Origin: Streptomyces sclerotialus
GTDB taxonomy: Bacteria > Actinomycetota > Actinomycetes > Streptomycetales > Streptomycetaceae
Assembly: GCF_040907265.1 (NCBI RefSeq)
Contig: NZ_JBFOHP010000002.1
Span: forward strand, 3,496,501 to 3,560,500
Direction: 5' to 3'
Length of the DNA: 64,000 nucleotides
In this document: piece by piece, positions 60,347 to 64,000 of the stretch
Numbering within the stretch: the stretch's first letter is position 1
How the letters are laid out: each line of letters starts with the position of its first letter
Made by a program: the position numbers and the translations under genes
Notes under the pieces: generated by a model
The model's database searches: none
What the model saw: the letters and a program-made list of their open reading frames with translations, nothing else
Told to the model about the DNA's origin: nothing

Positions 60347-61074
60347 CGCCCGTCCTCCTCACGGCGCCGTTCCCCGTCGCTCCGGCGGAGGTAGTCGCTG
60401 AGCTCGTCCAGCTCGGCCCGCACCTGCTCGATCCGCTGCGGCTGCGACTGCGGACGTGGCGGGGGCTGAGGCTGGGGCTGGGGCTGGGGCTGGGGCTGCG
60501 GTTCGGCTCGGGGCTGGAACTGGGGTTGCGGCTGGGGCCGTACGGGGGCGGCGTACCCGGCCGCCGGGTACGCCGCCCCCGGAGCTCCGTACGAAGGTGC
60601 CCTGTCCGTAGGCGCCCTGTACGAAGGGTCCCCGTAGGCCGGGATCCCGTAGGCGGTGGCCCCGTAGGCAGGCACTCCGTATCCGCCGACTCCGTGCGCC
60701 GGGACGGTGGTCCGGTTGTGGTCGGCCGGGTAGGCCGCGAGCGAGCGGGCGCGGGCGCGGATGTCGACGACGAGGTAGTACGCGACGGCACCGGCCATCT
60801 GAAGGAGGATCAGGACCAGCGCAGCATCACTGCGCCAGTCGCTCTCGGGCACCGAACCGACCACGGCCATCAACGGGATGGTCAGTACCGCGGCCACGCC
60901 GAAGATCCACCAGGCGATCGGCCGCCGGTGCACCAGCGCGGCGCGCAGCAACGTCACCCAGGCGAGCATGCCGATGCTGAGCACCGCGATCGCCACGAAG
61001 ACCACTCGCAGCAGCACGACCGTCCCCGGCTTGAGGGGACGGGTCGGTGGCGGAGCCATGGCAGGGCCGTGCAT
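60343..61074 (-). CDS. Membrane protein with Gln-Pro-rich tail, partner of the kinase
   Basis: The 243-residue protein has three membrane segments (about 18-45, 53-75, 83-105), a Tyr/Pro/Ala-rich region with repeated YGxPAYG units, a Pro-Gln repeat and a C-terminal helix (RIEQVRAELDELSDYLRRSDG). It is translationally coupled to the kinase gene. The low-complexity cytoplasmic tail may be a kinase substrate or scaffold (inference). Start: ATG at 61074 with CAGGAG upstream. Confidence 0.7.
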   Translation of the reverse strand: MHGPAMAPPPTRPLKPGTVVLLRVVFVAIAVLSIGMLAWVTLLRAALVHRRPIAWWIFGVAAVLTIPLMAVVGSVPESDWRSDAALVLILLQMAGAVAYYLVVDIRARARSLAAYPADHNRTTVPAHGVGGYGVPAYGATAYGIPAYGDPSYRAPTDRAPSYGAPGAAYPAAGYAAPVRPQPQPQFQPRAEPQPQPQPQPQPQPPPRPQSQPQRIEQVRAELDELSDYLRRSDGERRREEDGR

Positions 61075-61308
61075 CGCTGCTCCTGGTCGGTATGGCCGTC
61101 GTGGCGGGTTTTTTCGAGCGTATATACCGACACCGACAATGCCGCCGGGGTTGTACGGAACCGCATCGCGGTCCGGTCACAACTCCGCCCCAGGGAACGG
61201 GAAGAGGCCGAGCGCCGTTCACGCACTCCCCTGCCCGCCTTCCCCGGACTGCGATCGCGTCCCGGCCCGGGTCCGCGGTCCCGGGCCCGTAACCAACCGG
61301 GTGCGGGC

Positions 61309-63612
61309 TCAGTCCGGGGGTATGGAGCCGTCCGTCAGGCCGTCGTACAGGCCCTGGGTCAGCCGCTCGCCGAGCCGGGCCGAGTCCCGCAGGGCTGCCT
61401 CGAAGGCGGCGAGAGCCCGGAAGCGCTCGCCGTACGCGCGCTGCTCGGCGGGGGGCAGCCGGGGCAGTTGGAGGCGGCGGACGTCGAGCCGGGTGGCGGT
61501 GGAGGCGTAGCTGCTGGCCTGGCGGTTGTTGGCCGTACCGCGCAGGAAACCGGCCAGGAACCACGGGTCCAGCGCGGCGGGCTCGGGCCGCAGCAGGAAG
61601 AGGTTCCGGCCGAGGGCCGCGCCTTCGGTGTCGGGGTCGACGACCCGGGCGATGGCCCCGCCGCCCAGCACGGGCACGACGACGTCGCCCGCCCGCAGCA
61701 GGACGGGGTCCTCCGGGGCGTCACCGGCGGCCGGCTCGGGAAGGGTGCCGGAAGGCGGCATGCCGCCGATGACGTCGTGCTCGGTCAGCTGGACGGGCCC
61801 CTCTCCGACGGCGGCGGTGCCGGGGCCGCCGGCCCGCAGCAGCAGCGCTCCGGCCCGGGCCAGTTCGCCGACCGTGGTCAGCGGCCAGCGGGCGGGCGCG
61901 GCCTTCCCGGCGGGAACGGGGGGCGGGGCGAGCTCGGCCGTACGGTCGAGGGCGGCGGTCAGTTCCTCGTGCGCGCGGGCCAGTTCGGCGGGGCCACCGG
62001 CCGCTGCGGGTGGCGGGAGATGCCGGGCGGGGGCGAGGTCGACATCGTCGTCCAGCAGGTCGATGGCGGCCAGCGCACGCCGCACCCCCGGCCGTTCCTC
62101 GATGCCGCCTTCGTGGTCGAAGGCCCGCCAGGCGTCCAGGACCGTGGCGCGCACGGTCTGCCAGTCGAGCTTGTCCCGGCCGCCCGGGGCCAGTTCGGCG
62201 GTGTCGACGACGAGGAGGTGGGGGGCGGGCGGCGGGGCGCTGTCCGGCCGGTGCAGCACCCAGAGGTGCAGCGGAATGCCGTACGGCGGGGCCGCACCGG
62301 CGGGCAGGGCGATGACGGCCCGCAGCGCGCCGCGGCGCAGCAGGTCGGCGCGGATACGGCGGCCGGAGCGGCGGGAGGCGGCGGCGGGCGGCATGAGCAG
62401 GACGGCCGTACCGCCGACCTTGAGACGGGCGAGGGCGTGCTGGACCCAGGCGAGCTCCGATTCCGTGCGGGCGGGGAAGCCGTACTCCCAGCGGGGGTCG
62501 TAGGCCAGGGTGTCGTGGCCCCAGTTGCGCTCGTTGAACGGCGGGTGCGTGAGGACGGCGTCGACCGCCAGGTCGGGGAAGGCGTCGGCGCGCAGCGTGT
62601 CGGCGGCCTGGACCCGGACCTGCGTCTGCGGCGACCGCAGCGCCAGGCGCAGGGCGGTGAGCGCGGCGAGGTCGGCGTCGGCCTCCTGCCCGTACAGCGC
62701 GGCGGGCCCCAACGGCGCCCCGCCGCCGCCCGAACCCCCGGGCCCGCCCCGGGACTCGCCCGCGGAGCCCGCCGCACCCCTGTCCGAGACACCCGGAGCG
62801 GCCCTTTCGTACGCGCCGCCCCCGGCCTCTTCGTACGCCCCGTCCCCGGCCCCTTCGCACGTGCCGTCGCCGGCGGCTTCGTACGTGCCGTCGCCGGCGG
62901 CCGGGTCGCGCGGGGGCTGCAGCAGGGTGCCCGTGCCGGCGGCCGGGTCGAGGACGGTCGTGGCGGGGCCGGCCAGTTCGGCCATGAGGGCGGCGAGGCC
63001 GGGCGGGGTGAGGGTGTACTGCCGGGGGTTGGCGTCCAGGTGGCGGCCGAGCAGGAATTCATAGGCCTGCGGAGCGCCTTCGGCGTCCTCGGCGAGCTCG
63101 GCGGCCGCCCGCACGAGTGCGCTGGACGGGGCGAGCGCCTCGCGGGTGAGGCCGGTGACGGGGTGGGCGGGGCCGAGCCGGGCGGTGAGGACCGTGTCCA
63201 GGGCGGGCGGCAGCAGGCCGGTCAGCTCGGCGTCGTCGCCGGCCCGGGCGAGTCCGCGCCAGACGGCGGGGCGGTCGCGGACGAGGAGGAGGACGGCGCC
63301 GACGTGCCGCAGGGCGACGGCGGCACCGGCCGGGTGGCCCATGACCTGCTGCCACACGCGCTCGCGCAGCGGGACCTCGGCGAGCTTGCCCTGGTCGCGC
63401 AGCCACCGCTCGACGGCGGTCAGGTCGAAGGCGGGGCTGGCTTCCGTGCCGCCCACGGGCTTGGGGAAGTCGGCGTGCCGACGGCGCCAGTTGCTGACCG
63501 CGGCCCGGCCCACGCCGGCCAGGCGCGCGATGCCCGCAGCGGTCACCTCCGCCGCGACCGCGGCCTCCAGCGGGGTCTCCGCCGGGATCTCCGGTGTTGC
63601 GTTCTCCGGCAC
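61309..63612 (-). CDS. N6-adenine methylase/HsdM-like protein with a degenerate NPPF motif
   Basis: The 767-residue protein has an N-terminal helix-turn-helix (AGIARLAGVGRAAVSNWRRR, about 26-45), a helical part, and a class I methyltransferase domain with motif I VLDPAAGTG (about 219-227). Catalytic motif IV reads THPPF where N6-methylases have NPPF/NPPY (about 353-357), so the Asn is His. Between motif I and the next strand there is a low-complexity insert of AGDGTYE-type repeats. The C-terminal third resembles an HsdS-like target domain (NLFLLRPEPAALDPWFLAGFLRGTANNRQ). No HsdR or PglZ gene is adjacent. It may be a non-catalytic DNA-binding relative. Confidence 0.8.
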   Translation of the reverse strand: MPENATPEIPAETPLEAAVAAEVTAAGIARLAGVGRAAVSNWRRRHADFPKPVGGTEASPAFDLTAVERWLRDQGKLAEVPLRERVWQQVMGHPAGAAVALRHVGAVLLLVRDRPAVWRGLARAGDDAELTGLLPPALDTVLTARLGPAHPVTGLTREALAPSSALVRAAAELAEDAEGAPQAYEFLLGRHLDANPRQYTLTPPGLAALMAELAGPATTVLDPAAGTGTLLQPPRDPAAGDGTYEAAGDGTCEGAGDGAYEEAGGGAYERAAPGVSDRGAAGSAGESRGGPGGSGGGGAPLGPAALYGQEADADLAALTALRLALRSPQTQVRVQAADTLRADAFPDLAVDAVLTHPPFNERNWGHDTLAYDPRWEYGFPARTESELAWVQHALARLKVGGTAVLLMPPAAASRRSGRRIRADLLRRGALRAVIALPAGAAPPYGIPLHLWVLHRPDSAPPPAPHLLVVDTAELAPGGRDKLDWQTVRATVLDAWRAFDHEGGIEERPGVRRALAAIDLLDDDVDLAPARHLPPPAAAGGPAELARAHEELTAALDRTAELAPPPVPAGKAAPARWPLTTVGELARAGALLLRAGGPGTAAVGEGPVQLTEHDVIGGMPPSGTLPEPAAGDAPEDPVLLRAGDVVVPVLGGGAIARVVDPDTEGAALGRNLFLLRPEPAALDPWFLAGFLRGTANNRQASSYASTATRLDVRRLQLPRLPPAEQRAYGERFRALAAFEAALRDSARLGERLTQGLYDGLTDGSIPPD
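62806..62901 (-). repeat. Four tandem 24-base repeats within the methylase gene
   Basis: Four in-frame 24-base units (62806-62829, 62830-62853, 62854-62877, 62878-62901), each beginning TTCGTACG or TTCGCACG on the plus strand, encode eight-residue repeats such as AAGDGTYE. They enlarge the insert after motif I. Confidence 0.85.
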
Positions 63613-63732
63613 CTGACTGGCTCCCGTCCGATCGCTCCGTCGCGTGCAGTGTCGCCTGTGTCAGCGAGCATACCCACGACTTCGCCACCAACCCCTTCAC
63701 GGCCGTGAATACACACTTTCCCGTGAATCGTG

Positions 63733-63761
63733 TTGACTCGGTTCACAGCCTCTGCTGTTAT
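63733..63761 (+). promoter_or_regulatory. Candidate sigma-70-type promoter
   Basis: TTGACT (63733-63738) and TGTTAT (63756-63761), spaced by 17 bases, form a good -35/-10 pair on the plus strand, about 145 bases before the 63905 start. Two copies of CGTGAAT (63704-63710 and 63722-63728) precede it. Confidence 0.5.
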
Positions 63762-63904
63762 TGAGCCATCGCGCCACCTGCTCCATCTTTCACGCACTTC
63801 TCGGCTATCTCGGCTTTCTCCTCATCTCTCCTCTTTTTTCACCTCTCAGTTCTCCAGGTCGCTTCGTCAGAACCGATCGAGACTCCCGGAAGGGACCCAC
63901 AGCC

Positions 63905-64000
63905 ATGTCCCAGCAGATGCAGTTCCCGCCCGGTCCCCCGGTTCCGATGGGCGCCCCGGCTCCGCAGGCCGCGCGCAACGGCCTGGGCGTCACGGCCCTC
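63905..64000 (+). CDS. Start of a Pro-rich protein, probably DUF4190-type (3' end outside window)
   Basis: Only 32 codons are visible: MSQQMQFPPGPPVPMG, then QAARNGLGVTAL. This opening with a Pro-rich tail followed by NGLGVTAL is typical of DUF4190-like small membrane proteins in Streptomyces. Start: ATG at 63905 with GGAAGGGA upstream. Confidence 0.65.
   Translation, partial: MSQQMQFPPGPPVPMGAPAPQAARNGLGVTAL

Noticed and set aside
62806..62901. Tandem repeats as a CRISPR array
   Set aside because: The units are contiguous without spacers and lie in frame inside a protein-coding gene; no cas genes are nearby.
61309..63612. Complete restriction-modification, BREX or Pgl defence system
   Set aside because: No HsdR, PglZ, PglY or other partner gene is visible, and the methylase motif IV is degenerate.

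Overview
The window is very GC-rich, coding-dense DNA from a filamentous actinomycete, almost certainly Streptomyces. The clearest marker is a tRNA-Leu with anticodon UAA (41466-41547, minus strand) that has the sequence features of the Streptomyces developmental tRNA gene bldA. Other markers are Rpf/LysM cell-wall hydrolases, roadblock proteins, DUF397/XRE regulators, a HYD1-type Rhs toxin and frequent GTGA/ATGA gene overlaps. From memory, the gene order from the cystathionine beta-synthase gene (21990) through thiolase, bldA, a FtsX-type ABC exporter, cfa, ndh, ppx, DUF501, divIC, eno, rpf, P450, mazG, a SurA-like lipoprotein and a protein kinase to the methylase-like gene (63612) matches a conserved core-chromosome segment of Streptomyces coelicolor. 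I could not run that comparison.

Left arm (1-16.5 kb): after a truncated GAF/PucR-type regulator comes a compact, unusual biosynthetic locus. A leftward operon carries a 4-hydroxy-2-oxovalerate-aldolase-like enzyme, a fumarylacetoacetate-hydrolase-family enzyme, a stand-alone adenylation-carrier protein, an AsnB-type asparagine synthetase, a type II thioesterase and a catalytically degenerate IS701-like protein. The adenylation domain has a specificity code resembling Asp/Asn codes. A rightward operon carries a PP-loop ATPase with a CxxC motif, an EamA exporter, an SDR-like protein lacking the YxxxK residues, an Sfp-type phosphopantetheinyl transferase, a PLP decarboxylase and an amino-acid permease. 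The two operons diverge from a 450-base region with nested direct and inverted repeats. I do not recognise the product. The parts fit loading of Asp or Asn onto a carrier protein followed by non-standard tailoring, plus aldol chemistry on a keto acid.

Middle (16.5-34.5 kb): a roadblock/DUF4388 gene group; an RpiR regulator divergent from an NCS1 permease; the CBS, SGNH-hydrolase and thiolase housekeeping genes, the thiolase gene preceded by twin operator-like sites; small conserved unknowns; a Bax-inhibitor-1 family protein; a WhiJ/AbaA-like regulatory set (XRE-DUF5753, two DUF397, HATPase); and a MarR-controlled MFS exporter fused to three carboxypeptidase-regulatory-like repeats.

Polymorphic-toxin island (34.5-41.3 kb): a 1507-residue RHS-repeat protein ends in an ADP-ribosyltransferase-like (HYD1-type) tip. 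It is followed immediately by a small probable immunity gene and by a NADAR-family gene, whose relatives can remove ADP-ribose. The tip and the two downstream genes are clearly lower in GC than the RHS core. A small WXG100-like protein and a companion gene lie upstream.

Right arm (41.4-64 kb): bldA and housekeeping genes, with a candidate Rex operator far upstream of ndh and a clear ydaO-type c-di-AMP riboswitch upstream of the first of two adjacent Rpf genes. The window ends with a methylase-like protein that has HPPF instead of NPPF and a tandem-repeat insertion, and with the first 32 codons of a rightward gene. By eye I found no in-frame TTA codon in the genes called here.
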